A DNA stretch of 64,000 nt, taken from Bedellia somnulentella. Lineage: Eukaryota; Arthropoda; Insecta; Lepidoptera; Bedelliidae. The translations under genes were made by a program, and so were the position numbers. Of this stretch, positions 24,541-36,831 are shown piece after piece (the first letter of the stretch is position 1; each line of letters starts with the position of its first letter). The stretch lies in contig OY755198.1 in assembly GCA_963576735.1 (NCBI GenBank), positions 7,998,001 through 8,062,000 of the forward strand, in the 5' to 3' direction. The notes under the pieces were generated by a model. It made no database searches and was not told the origin of the DNA. It was given only the letters and a program-made list of their open reading frames with translations.

Positions 24541-26262
24541 AATTGTAAAGTTATGATTTTTTAAAGATTGTTCAACTTTTGTACTTAATGACGTCATCGA
24601 TTGATAAAATCACGTAGCGTAGTGCAAAATATGAAGCGAAATGTTTTATAAAAATGTTGCTGATTGCAAAACATATCACGAATTTGTGATGTCAAATGAA
24701 ATTATTACGATATTATACTAAACAAACCTATGATTTTCGATATTTTATTAATAAACTGCAAAACCATATGTCTTTGAAACAACATTGAAGGTCAAACACT
24801 GTTACAGTTTTTTGATAAAATAACAATCATCTTAGCTTCAATTGATATAATTTCAAGAAAATATTGTTTATAACCATAATATCTCGAAATGGTTTTATAA
24901 TCAACATCACTTTAGTAAAACTTTGCATACCGAATTATAGCCGTGAGTGTATGTTATTTAACTGATTTATAAATTGATATAGAAAAATTTAAATTTAATC
25001 ATAATAAATTTTGCTTTTTTTATGTGTAAAATACGTACTAGTTAATTTGAAAATTAAATTAATTAGGTGCTGTTCAAAATCCCTAGGTAATGTACCAATT
25101 AACTAACAGTAATGATGGATGACATCAAGAAAAACCGCTTCTCTCTCTCTTCCTATAGATGGCTTTACACTACAAAATAATAATGTTCTGCAATTTATAC
25201 CTACTAGATGAAAACCCGACTTCGCTCGGGGGAAATATGACTCATACACATCTAGGTACAAAATGTAGGTAATAATAGAAATTCTTTCTATTTATACTTT
25301 TTTATTCTATTATTTTAAAAGGATTTATTATAAGTTTTATTTTAGTCTTCGTTGTAATACTAAATAGCTTTAGTTAAATTAGAATAAATTGGTGTATGGT
25401 GGTGATGTACTAAAAATAATAATTAATTGTATAGAATATTATTATAATAATTTGTATATTTCATTTATTTTAGAAGCAGTATTTTTATGAAATAATCAAT
25501 TTTTTTTATAAGTAAGAAGCAATAAACGTGTCTTAAGAAAGAATGTCATTTTTACTGAACTAAGTATTAAAAACGCTGCCTTGTATTATCGGCTAAGGAT
25601 AGCACTAACCCATTTCTTTTAGTGGCGACTAAAGGTATTGGGGCTTTTTGCCGTGTAGTAAGGGCTTAGAATGTCGCTACCCTTTTCTACCCAAGGGTAA
25701 TTTAAGAGGCGACTGTTTTTAAGTCGTTTTTGGGCGATGCGGGCAGAGACCCATCAACGACATAAATTATTTTATCATTATTTCCCCACTTTACTTGCAA
25801 AAAGTGGTTGAAGGATTTCTCATTCTGAAGCTCTGGCTACCCCGTTAAGTTTCTGACCGGTATTATGTATGTCTGTTGCACTGTAAATCCCGTTTCTGTC
25901 ATATTAGCACAGGTGAGATCGTAGCTTAACGCACATTTCGCGCTTTTCAAAAAATCCCGAGAGTCGAAGTTTTGACGACATCCCGCACAGTTCTTCAAGC
26001 TACTAGTAGATCGCTTCATTGTGTAAAATAAAAATCTTCTCCGTCTTCTTGCATTAAATAATAATATCAAGGTAGGATTAAATAAATATTATCTTGAATC
26101 AGAATAAAAATAATATTAAAAACTAAAATAAAAAAGAAGGAGATTTATTTTAAAAAAGTATGTTCCGGCTGTGGGATTTGAACCAGAGCTACGCATTCGC
26201 ACTAGATTTGTGAAAAAAGTATGCACGTCCAAGCACTTTGCTGTTACGCCATTTGGTGGATA

Positions 26263-26760
26263 TGTCGCAGGCATATGATAAAAATGGGGATTTGGTCAAT
26301 TCCCTAAGGGAGTTTGCAATGCCTGATGCATGCTTATATGCCATACTTGCTTGCTTGCAGCTTGCTACATATATAGGACGGGGGGCGGGGTATACTACTT
26401 ATTTTAGGGATTTGTTCAATTCAGACATTTAGGTGCTCGCTCCGCTGCGCTACGCTCGCTCGTTTTACACATAATCTAACCTAACCTAACCTGACTAAAT
26501 GTGACCTAATTTTTCGTTTTCTGCAGGGGGCTTTCGCCCCCCGACCCCCCCAAGCAGGGGGGCTCTGCCCCCCTGCACCCCCCCTATTTAGGTATATCTT
26601 ATTTTTGTCATTCCACTGAACCAATTTAGGGATTTGTTCAATTCACTAGATTTGTTTAGGGAAAAGATAAAATCGTGTTGTTATTTTAACATCCTCCGTG
26701 ATTTGATCAACTCCCTTAGGGAATTGACCAAATCCCCATTTTTATCATATCGCTGCGACA
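26263..26760. mobile_element. GATA-flanked element, 498 bp (unit 5)
   Basis: The ends are TGTCGCAG...CTGCGACA with inverted repeats of roughly 50-60 bp that include GGGGATTTGGTCAATTCCCT. The left flank is GATA, the right flank TATA (a one-base change), and the empty site in units 1-4 reads GGTGGATACATAG. The core holds CCTAACCTAACCTAACC-like words and strong GC hairpins (GGGGGGCTCTGCCCCCC). There is no transposase. The short frame starting just outside it is accidental. Ends of TGT...ACA type, long TIRs and a 4-bp target duplication would fit Ginger-like DNA transposons; this is inference. Confidence 0.8.
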
Positions 26761-27685
26761 TATACATAGAGTGACGAAATTGTGTTACATATCAGACAAT
26801 TTCCAGGCAATAATGATTTATATAATACACAAGTGAGTCACCAAGTTTTTTTATTCGGCATCAACAATAGTAGCACTTGTACGCTATTGTATTGAGAATG
26901 TTAATTTTGAACACTTAACGGTTAAAAGTTTCACTATTTTAGTCACTAAAACTTTATTAACTTTTCAATCTGTAATGTTTTTAGTGTAAAAGTCACTTCC
27001 AAACTATATTTATTAAACACACTTGTTTTTAGTAACTAAATATCACTTCAAGCAATAAAAAAAAAGAAATATTTTACGCAGCTACCTGCGTACGTGCGAA
27101 TAAGTTGGACGTTGCCGAACGGATCTCAATGGGCCAAGTATAGAACCTTGAGGAACATCTCTATTTCTGATCCTTCCGACGTAGTTCCATTAACATCAAC
27201 CTTTAAAATTGTTTAAAATTGTTTAATAAGATATGATGCCATTAAATTGGCATGTATTTAACGCGGCGACAAATTGATACCATTCCGGGTTCCGGGTCGT
27301 AAAAAAACTGAAAATGGATAGTAAATAATCTACTTTGGCGACTAATTAGAGGTAGCTTCTTAACTAGAAAGCGGCGGCTTTTTAATGAGTTTTGAGCACA
27401 GATGTACTAATAAAACCTTAGATAAGTCACGCGCGCTCATAAGTGGCACTTATAAATAGGGCTAAATGGCTCAACCAACTTTAGTCGCACTCGCACACTA
27501 GCTGCGCCGTCGCGATCGTTCACTTGTTTTGGCGTGTTTGTTTATCAAAATAATCGAGAATGCCGTCGTGTGTGATGAGGTTTTGCACAAACTATAGTCG
27601 AAAAACTACTTAAAGTGACGGGATTACTTATCATTCGTAAGTATTATAAATTTTCAACGTTTTAATTATAATTTATAATAAATTA

Positions 27686-28073
27686 GGGGTTGTCCATTAA
27701 TCACGTGATCTTTTTTTAACATTTTTTAACCCCCCCTCCCCCATTGGTGATGAGTAGTGAAGTTTAAGACCACATCCCTCCCCCTTCTCAACATCACGTG
27801 TATTTTTAGTAGCTACATCGAATCTTAAAATTTTCTGAATATTATATTATTTTAAATACAGGTAAGTATAAACTATAATCTTATTTTATTCTGAAATTAA
27901 GGACCATAATAAAAATGTGCCGCTTAATATTTGTTTAAAAATCGCGCGTTTGACGAAAAATTAAATACACGAGATATCTTACTACACCCCCCCTCCCCAT
28001 TGTGTTATTTTCGTGATTTTTATTAAACCCCTCCCCCCCCCTTTCAAGCCTCACGTGATTAATGGACAACCCC
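27686..28073. mobile_element. TTA-flanked MITE, unit 5 copy
   Basis: Same insertion as at 22412, at the same site with the same TTA flanks (27683-27685, 28074-28076), 388 bp. It differs mainly in C-run lengths, so it was inherited by duplication and not inserted independently. Confidence 0.85.
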
Positions 28074-28246
28074 TTAGGTGTAAGGTGTCATAAAATAGAA
28101 GAAGTATTGTGCGTGTCAAGCGGTCGTCTTAAGGTCATATTTCACGTCGATGCAGAGAAAATATGTTTGTCTCTTTTTAGCGCTTGCTATGAAATGTGCT
28201 ATCTCGCTTACATTTCAAATATATTTCTTGGTGTGTTGTTTGGATA

Positions 28247-28847
28247 TGTCGCAGCCAACTGGACAAATCAGCCAGCTGACAAAGCAGCTAGCCGCTTAAT
28301 TAAACGCCGGCTCCTAGTTAAATGGCTAGCCCGCTAGTAAAATGAATTGTCACCGAACGTCCAATCACCCGGCTGATTGAATGGTTAGCCCGTTGGTTTG
28401 AGCTGACGTTACATTATTTTTCTGTTAAAATTTGTAGAATTACTGTTTAAAAAGTTTGAAATTATGGAAATTTCAATAAATAAATGAATACAGAGTTAAA
28501 ATTAATACATTAGAGTACTTTATATTTTTATATTAATGTTCATTATCAATAAGTCGGTACCTGTTTGTACTTTTAGTTACTGTGCCAAAGCTTTGTGCCA
28601 TTTAATTGTTAATATTGTATTCAATTAATATAATTAAAGTATTGCCGACATAAGAAGTACCTACGAAAAAATATTTTAGTCATAGTAACCCTAGATAACC
28701 AGACGGCAATACAACGTTCAGCCAAGTGGTTGGACGTTGTGTTCAACTAAATGGCTGACTGAAGTTTAGCCCTTTACTAGGAGCCGGCGTTTAATTAAGC
28801 GGCTAGCTACTTTGTCAGCTGGCTGGTTTAACCAGTTGGCTGCGACA
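28247..28847. mobile_element. GATA-flanked element, 601 bp (unit 5)
   Basis: The ends are TGTCGCAGCC...GGCTGCGACA with ~70-bp inverted repeats differing at a few bases, including CAGCTGACAAAG and CTTAATTAAACGCCGGCTCC. A perfect GATA duplication flanks it (28243-28246, 28848-28851); the empty site in units 1-4 reads TTGGATATATTTC. The interior is AT-rich and unrelated to the 498-bp element, yet the last eight bases and the target are the same. No transposase frame. Confidence 0.85.
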
Positions 28848-31800
28848 GATATATTTCTAGTGGTGTGCGTGCAATCAGTGCCACTCGTAAGCGCGGGTTT
28901 TTATCTATTTATATCTAGGTATTTAGTACATCTATGGTTTTGAGGTTTTATTTAAATTTTATCTGGCAGTGATTTTCTTTTGTGGCAATTGATTTTCTTC
29001 TCAGGCGACAAATTATTGGCGGATAAAAAAGTTAAAATAGGCTTTCATAAATTCTAAAATGGGGTTGTGTATAAACATGACCAAGGTCTGAAATAAATAT
29101 AAACAAGATCTTAAAAAAAATAGTTTTGGCTACATTTGTAGGGATCTAAATTAACCAAATTGTGTCTTGCTATAAAACTATTCTTGGTCTATTTTATTAA
29201 CATTCCCTCTTTTAAATGAACCTACACAACTTAACTTAACCTAACAGCGTGTCGACGTCACAAGACGCTTCGCGGGGGGACACAAGCTAACCCTAACCTA
29301 ACGTAGCACAAATACAATTGTGGTGATTAATTGTTTTTTAATGCGTGCGTTCCTTTCCCCCCTCTGTTTTCCTTCCCTAACTTAATGGCGTCTGCCCATT
29401 AGGCTGGGTGAAGCAACTTTTAACCTAACCTAATTTATTTTATTTTTATTAATTTTTACTTCAATACACATAATATGTAATTTACTTAATATTATAGTCA
29501 CAAAAATAAAAAAAAGAGCGAGCGCAATTGCCGCCTTTTCAAAATTTACGAATCTGCAAACAATATTCTAATATCCAAATACATTATTATAATACCCATT
29601 TTCAGTTTTAAAGCTACCTAAAAATCGCTGCCAGATGTGTATTTAATCCAATAGTTGCCAGTGAAGAATGTATGATATCCCCTCGGAAAAATTAGTCGCC
29701 ACATTAGGTTTTATAATACCTTAACCAGTTTTACACTGATCCCGCTTGATTTATTTGATACCTCACAGTAGCAGCCGTTTTTTTAGGTTTTTGATCCTAG
29801 CATTTTGTTGCTTGTATAGTTTAATAGTTGCTAAGATATTTAATCACTGCAAAGTTAGTTTTTTTGTGACTTAATAGAAAGTTGCCTAAAAAGGATTTCA
29901 GTTGCAGTGTTAAATATTTGCCCATTAAATTCAGTGCTTTAGAACTAGAAACTCTTCAGTTACATTTGAAAGTTGACATAATTAACTATTAGTACTTGTA
30001 ATAGGTATAATAATAAAAGAAACAAATGGTTTTTATTAGTAGGTAATATTAAAATAAAGTTATTTGCTGTGTAGTGTCGGCTTAGAATAGCACTATCCCA
30101 TTTCTATCCGTGTGTGTACGTAAGAGGCGACTAAGGATATTGGGTCTTTTTGAGGGATTTTTGGGCGATGCGGTTGGAGACCCATCACCAACAACCTTTA
30201 TTTTACCATCTTTTCCCAAATCAACTCCCAAAAGTGGCTGAGGATTTTCTTATACCTAAGCTCTGGCTACCCCTTCCAGGGAATTCAGTATGCAAAGTTT
30301 TTTTTGGTATTTATGAAATATTTTTATTCGATAGTAAACACGAAAATAAAAGACTAATTTGAATATTTTCCATTTAAAATGAGTAATTGTAAAGTTATGA
30401 TTTTTTAAAGATTGTTCAACTTTTGTACTTAATGACGTCATCGATTGATAAAATCACGTAGCGTAGTGCAAAATATGAAGCGAAATGTTTTATAAAAATG
30501 TTGCTGATTGCAAAACATATCACGAATTTGTGATGTCAAATGAAATTATTACGATATTATACTAAACAAACCTATGATTTTCGATATTTTATTAATAAAC
30601 TGCAAAACCATATGTCTTTGAAACAACATTGAAGGTCAAACACTGTTACAGTTTTTTGATAAAATAACAATCATCTTAGCTTCAATTGATATAATTTCAA
30701 GAAAATATTGTTTATAACCATAATATCTCGAAATGGTTTTGTAATCAACATCACTTTAGTAAAACTTTGCATACCGAATTATAGCCGTGAGTGTATGTTA
30801 TTTAACTGATTTATAAATTGATATAGAAAAATTTAAATTTAATCATAATAAATTTTGCTTTTTTTATGTGTAAAATACGTACTAGTTAATTTGAAAATTA
30901 AATTAATTAGGTGCTGTTCAAAATCCCTAGGTAATGTACCAATTAACTAACAGTAATGATGGATGACATCAAGAAAAACCGCTTCTCTCTCTCTTCCTAT
31001 AGATGGCTTTGCACTACAAAATAATAATGTTCTGCAATTTATACCTACTAGATGAAAACCCGACTTCGCTCGGGGGAAATATGACTCATACACATCTAGG
31101 TACAAAATGTAGGTAATAATAGAAATTCTTTCTATTTATACTTTTTTATTCTATTATTTTAAAAGGATTTATTATAAGTTTTATTTTAGTCTTCGTTGTA
31201 ATACTAAATAGCTTTAGTTAAATTAGAATAAATTGGTGTATGGTGGTGATGTACTAAAAATAATAATTAATTGTATAGAATATTATTATAATAATTTGTA
31301 TATTTCATTTATTTTAGAAGCAGTATTTTTATGAAATAATCAATTTTTTTTATAAGTAAGAAGCAATAAACGTGTCTTAAGAAAGAATGTCATTTTTACT
31401 GAACTAAGTATTAAAAACGCTGCCTTGTATTATCGGCTAAGGATAGCACTAACCCATTTCTTTTAGTGGCGACTAAAGGTATTGGGGCTTTTTGCCGTGT
31501 AGTAAGGGCTTAGAATGTCGCTACCCTTTTCTACCCAAGGGTAATTTAAGAGGCGACTGTTTTTAAGTCGTTTTTGGGCGATGCGGGCAGAGACCCATCA
31601 ACGACATAAATTATTTTATCATTATTTCCCCACTTTACTTGCAAAAAGTGGTTGAAGGATTTCTCATTCTGAAGCTCTGGCTACCCCGTTAAGTTTCTGA
31701 CCGGTATTATGTATGTCTGTTGCACTGTAAATCCCGTTTCTGTCATATTAGCACAGGTGAGATCGTAGCTTAACGCACATTTCGCGCTTTTCAAAAAATC

Positions 31801-32106
31801 CCGAGAGTCGAAGTTTTGACGACATCCCGCACAGTTCTTCAAGCTACTAGTAGATCGCTTCATTGTGTAAAATAAAAATCTTCTCCGTCTTCTTGCATTA
31901 AATAATAATATCAAGGTAGGATTAAATAAATATTATCTTGAATCAGAATAAAAATAATATTAAAAACTAAAATAAAAAAGAAGGAGATTTATTTTAAAAA
32001 AGTATGTTCCGGCTGTGGGATTTGAACCAGAGCTACGCATTCGCACTAGATTTGTGAAAAAAGTATGCACGTCCAAGCACTTTGCTGTTACGCCATTTGG
32101 TGGATA

Positions 32107-32604
32107 TGTCGCAGGCATATGATAAAAATGGGGATTTGGTCAATTCCCTAAGGGAGTTTGCAATGCCTGATGCATGCTTATATGCCATACTTGCTTGCTT
32201 GCAGCTTGCTACATATATAGGACGGGGGGCGGGGTATACTACTTATTTTAGGGATTTGTTCAATTCAGACATTTAGGTGCTCGCTCCGCTGCGCTACGCT
32301 CGCTCGTTTTACACATAATCTAACCTAACCTAACCTGACTAAATGTGACCTAATTTTTCGCTTTCTGCAGGGGGCTTTCGCCCCCCGACCCCCCCAAGCA
32401 GGGGGGCTCTGCCCCCCTGCACCCCCCCTATTTAGGTATATCTTATTTTTGTCATTCCACTGAACCAATTTAGGGATTTGTTCAATTCACTAGATTTGTT
32501 TAGGGAAAAGATAAAATCGTGTTGTTATTTTAACATCCTCCGTGATTTGATCAACTCCCTTAGGGAATTGACCAAATCCCCATTTTTATCATATCGCTGC
32601 GACA
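32107..32604. mobile_element. GATA-flanked element, 498 bp (unit 6)
   Basis: Same insertion as at 26263, at the same site with the same flanks (GATA left, TATA right), so it predates the duplication that made units 5 and 6. Confidence 0.8.
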
Positions 32605-33529
32605 TATACATAGAGTGACGAAATTGTGTTACATATCAGACAATTTCCAGGCAATAATGATTTATATAATACACAAGTGAGTCACCAAGTTTTTTTATTC
32701 GGCATCAACAATAGTAGCACTTGTACGCTATTGTATTGAGAATGTTAATTTTGAACACTTAACGGTTAAAAGTTTCACTATTTTAGTCACTAAAACTTTA
32801 TTAACTTTTCAATCTGTAATGTTTTTAGTGTAAAAGTCACTTCCAAACTATATTTATTAAACACACTTGTTTTTAGTAACTAAATATCACTTCAAGCAAT
32901 AAAAAAAAAGAAATATTTTACGCAGCTACCTGCGTACGTGCGAATAAGTTGGACGTTGCCGAACGGATCTCAATGGGCCAAGTATAGAACCTTGAGGAAC
33001 ATCTCTATTTCTGATCCTTCCGACGTAGTTCCATTAACATCAACCTTTAAAATTGTTTAAAATTGTTTAATAAGATATGATGCCATTAAATTGGCATGTA
33101 TTTAACGCGGCGACAAATTGATACCATTCCGGGTTCCGGGTCGTAAAAAAACTGAAAATGGATAGTAAATAATCTACTTTGGCGACTAATTAGAGGTAGC
33201 TTCTTAACTAGAAAGCGGCGGCTTTTTAATGAGTTTTGAGCACAGATGTACTAATAAAACCTTAGATAAGTCACGCGCGCTCATAAGTGGCACTTATAAA
33301 TAGGGCTAAATGGCTCAACCAACTTTAGTCGCACTCGCACACTAGCTGCGCCGTCGCGATCGTTCACTTGTTTTGGCGTGTTTGTTTATCAAAATAATCG
33401 AGAATGCCGTCGTGTGTGATGAGGTTTTGCACAAACTATAGTCGAAAAACTACTTAAAGTGACGGGATTACTTATCATTCGTAAGTATTATAAATTTTCA
33501 ACGTTTTAATTATAATTTATAATAAATTA

Positions 33530-34603
33530 GGGGTTGTCCATTAATCACGTGATCTTTTTTTAACATTTTTTAACCCCCCCTCCCCCATTGGTGATGAGTA
33601 GTGAAGTTTAAGACCACATCCCTCCCCCTTCTCAACATCACGTGTATTTTAGTAGCTACATCGAATCTTAAAATTTTCTGAATATTATATTATTTTAACA
33701 CGTTGAACGCCATGGCAGACACCATTTATCTGCCAGTGTGTATTCTCAGTGGGCTTCATGAAATATTAAAAAACAGTCAAAATTTGTTAACATATTTTTC
33801 CGGTTTAATTGTATGAAAAATGGGTATAATCTAATATGAAATAAATACAATAGCGAAAAATAGTAAATATAGAGAAAAAATAGCTGGCAGTCACCATTAT
33901 CTGCCATGGCCCAGCCAAAGCACTATTCGTTATTTCAGTGGAGGGGGCCACGCGGGTCACCTTGTCAACCACCCCCCGCACCCGCGCGTAAGCTTAATTT
34001 TATACCCCAATGATGTAAATAATTAAAATCATAACTGTATGACACAATTTATTTAACTAAAAGTCATCCGTATAAATGTTAAACCAGAAATGTCAGAGAA
34101 AAAATGTGTCGGGTCCGTCAGGTCCCAAATATCTCAAAGACTTGTAAGATTTTTGCCGCGCTAAGGCGCGAGGTTTGTTCTACAGCGCCCCGCGGGTCAC
34201 TGCGAATAGCGTTCACAAACTTATTTATGTCTGCTAGCCCAGTAAAGACATTTTAACGCAGATCGTACTGGCAGTCAAACCGTGTCTGCCGCGGCCCGAT
34301 GGACCCGGCTCATTGTCAGCCATACGGTGTCTGCCATGGCCCATAGGGCGAAGGCGTATTTTTTTTTGGGCGTTCAACGTGTTAAATACAGGTAAGTATA
34401 AACTATAATCTTATTTTATTCTGAAATTAAGGACCATAATAAAAATGTGCCGCTTAATATTTGTTTAAAAATCGCGCGTTTGACGAAAAATTAAATACAC
34501 GAGATATCTTACTACACCCCCCCTCCCCATTGTGTTATTTTCGTGATTTTTATTAAACCCCTCCCCCCCCCTTTCAAGCCTCACGTGATTAATGGACAAC
34601 CCC
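33530..34603. mobile_element. TTA-flanked MITE, unit 6 copy, interrupted
   Basis: The third copy of the MITE (TTA at 33527-33529 and 34604-34606), split by a 683-bp element at 33699-34381. Apart from that insertion it matches the unit 5 copy. Confidence 0.85.
33699..34381. mobile_element. TTAA-flanked element (piggyBac-like MITE), unit 6 only
   Basis: Terminal inverted repeat CACGTTGAACGCC, flanked by TTAA on both sides (33695-33698, 34382-34385). The uninterrupted sites in units 4 and 5 contain a single TTAA at this position. The interior repeats a TCTGCCATGGCCC-type word at least four times in both orientations (near 33710, 33899, 34289 and 34330), possibly transposase-binding sites or internal promoter motifs. 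No transposase frame. The TTAA target is the hallmark of piggyBac-type elements, but the end sequence is not the usual CCC/CCY start, so the family is uncertain. Confidence 0.8.
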
Positions 34604-34776
34604 TTAGGTGTAAGGTGTCATAAAATAGAAGAAGTATTGTGCGTGTCAAGCGGTCGTCTTAAGGTCATATTTCACGTCGATGCAGAGAAAATATGTTTGT
34701 CTCTTTTTAGCGCTTGCTATGAAATGTGCTATCTCGCTTACATTTCAAATATATTTCTTGGTGTGTTGTTTGGATA

Positions 34777-35377
34777 TGTCGCAGCCAACTGGACAAATCA
34801 GCCAGCTGACAAAGCAGCTAGCCGCTTAATTAAACGCCGGCTCCTAGTTAAATGGCTAGCCCGCTAGTAAAATGAATTGTCACCGAACGTCCAATCACCC
34901 GGCTGATTGAATGGTTAGCCCGTTGGTTTGAGCTGACGTTACATTATTTTTCTGTTAAAATTTGTAGAATTACTGTTTAAAAAGTTTGAAATTATGGAAA
35001 TTTCAATAAATAAATGAATACAGAGTTAAAATTAATACATTAGAGTACTTTATATTTTTATATTAATGTTCATTATCAATAAGTCGGTACCTGTTTGTAC
35101 TTTTAGTTACTGTGCCAAAGCTTTGTGCCATTTAATTGTTAATATTGTATTCAATTAATATAATTAAAGTATTGCCGACATAAGAAGTACCTACGAAAAA
35201 ATATTTTAGTCATAGTAACCCTAGATAACCAGACGGCAATACAACGTTCAGCCAAGTGGTTGGACGTTGTGTTCAACTAAATGGCTGACTGAAGTTTAGC
35301 CCTTTACTAGGAGCCGGCGTTTAATTAAGCGGCTAGCTACTTTGTCAGCTGGCTGGTTTAACCAGTTGGCTGCGACA
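34777..35377. mobile_element. GATA-flanked element, 601 bp (unit 6)
   Basis: Same insertion as at 28247 with GATA at 34773-34776 and 35378-35381; I saw no difference from the unit 5 copy by eye. Confidence 0.85.
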
Positions 35378-36831
35378 GATATATTTCTAGTGGTGTGCGT
35401 GCAATCAGTGCCACTCGTAAGCGCGGGTTTTTATCTATTTATATCTAGGTATTTAGTACATCTATGGTTTTGAGGTTTTATTTAAATTTTATCTGGCAGT
35501 GATTTTCTTTTGTGGCAATTGATTTTCTTCTCAGGCGACAAATTATTGGCGGATAAAAAAGTTAAAATAGGCTTTCATAAATTCTAAAATGGGGTTGTGT
35601 ATAAACATGACCAAGGTCTGAAATAAATATAAACAAGATCTTAAAAAAAATAGTTTTGGCTACATTTGTAGGGATCTAAATTAACCAAATTGTGTCTTGC
35701 TATAAAACTATTCTTGGTCTATTTTATTAACATTCCCTCTTTAAATGAACCTACACAACTTAACCTAACCTAACAGCGTGTCGACGTCACCCCGCTTCGC
35801 GGGGTGCCTATTTCCGCTCTAAGGGACACAAGCTAACCCTAACCTAACGTAGCACAAATACAATTGTGGTGATTAATTGTTTTTTTTAATGCGTGCGTTC
35901 CTTTCCCCCCTCTGTTTTCCTTCCCTAACTTAATTGCGTCTGCCCATTAGGCTGGGTGAAGCAACTTTTAACCTAACCTAATTTATTTTATTTTTATTAT
36001 CTTTTACTTCAATACACATAATATGTAATTTACTTAATATTATAGTCACAAAAATAAAAAAGCGAGCGAGCGCAATTGCCGCCTTTTCAAAATTTACGAA
36101 TCTGCAAACAATATTCTAATATCCAAATACATTATTATAATACCCATTTTCAGTTTTAAAGCTACCTAAAAATCGCTGCCAGATGTGTATTTAATCCAAT
36201 AGTTGCCAGTGAAGAATGTATGATATCCCCTCGGAAAAATTAGTCGCCACATTAGGTTTTATAATACCTTAACCAGTTTTACACTGATCCCGCTTGATTT
36301 ATTTGATACCTTACAGTAGCAGCCGTTTTTTTAGGTTTTTGATCCTAGCATTTTGTTGCTTGTATAGTTTAATAGTTGCTAAGATATTTAATCACTGCAA
36401 AGTTAGTTTTTTTGTGACTTAATAGAAAGTTGCCTAAAAAGGATTTCAGTTGCAGTGTTAAATATTTGCCCATTAAATTCAGTGCTTTAGAACTAGAAAC
36501 TCTTCAGTTACATTTGAAAGTTGACATAATTAACTATTAGTACTTGTAATAGGTATAATAATAAAAGAAACAAATGGTTTTTATTAGTAGGTAATATTAA
36601 AATAAAGTTATTTGCTGTGTAGTGTCGGCTTAGAATAGCACTATCCCATTTCTATCCGTGTGTGTACGTAAGAGGCGACTAAGGATATTGGGTCTTTTTG
36701 AGGGATTTTTGGGCGATGCGGTTGGAGACCCATCACCAACAACCTTTATTTTACCGTCTTTTCCCAAATCAACTTCCAAAAGTGGCTGAGGATTTTCTTA
36801 TTCCTAAGCTCTGGCTACCCCTTCCAGGGAA

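Larger units (their letters stand above)
24541..30384 (+). repeat. Array unit 5 (5844 bp, deleted and with three insertions)
   Basis: Sister of unit 6. Relative to unit 1 it lacks about 1.9 kb (unit-1 positions ~1825-3705), joined at the shared word AATAGTA near 26870. It gained a ~190-bp segment at ~26930-27125, a GATA-flanked 498-bp element (26263-26760), the TTA-flanked MITE (27686-28073) and a GATA-flanked 601-bp element (28247-28847). The stretch ~29230-29770 reverts to the subtype of units 1-3 and then returns to subtype B by 30043, which suggests a gene-conversion tract. Confidence 0.93.
30385..36831 (+). repeat. Array unit 6 (6447 bp, nested insertions)
   Basis: Has the same deletion, extra ~190-bp segment and three insertions as unit 5, so both derive from one ancestor. 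In addition a 683-bp TTAA-flanked element (33699-34381) sits inside the MITE. The half after 35740 is subtype B, as in unit 4. The unit ends early, near phase 5930, where GGAATTCAG of the other units is replaced by GGAATTATAG, joining straight into unit 7. Confidence 0.93.

Noticed and set aside
33530..34603. A single 1.07-kb element in unit 6
   Set aside because: Comparison with units 4 and 5 shows it is the 388-bp MITE with a separate 683-bp TTAA-flanked element inside.
1..36831. The array as rDNA, histone or other multicopy gene cluster
   Set aside because: No rRNA-like conserved core, no histone frame and no other intact frame occurs in the 6-kb unit.
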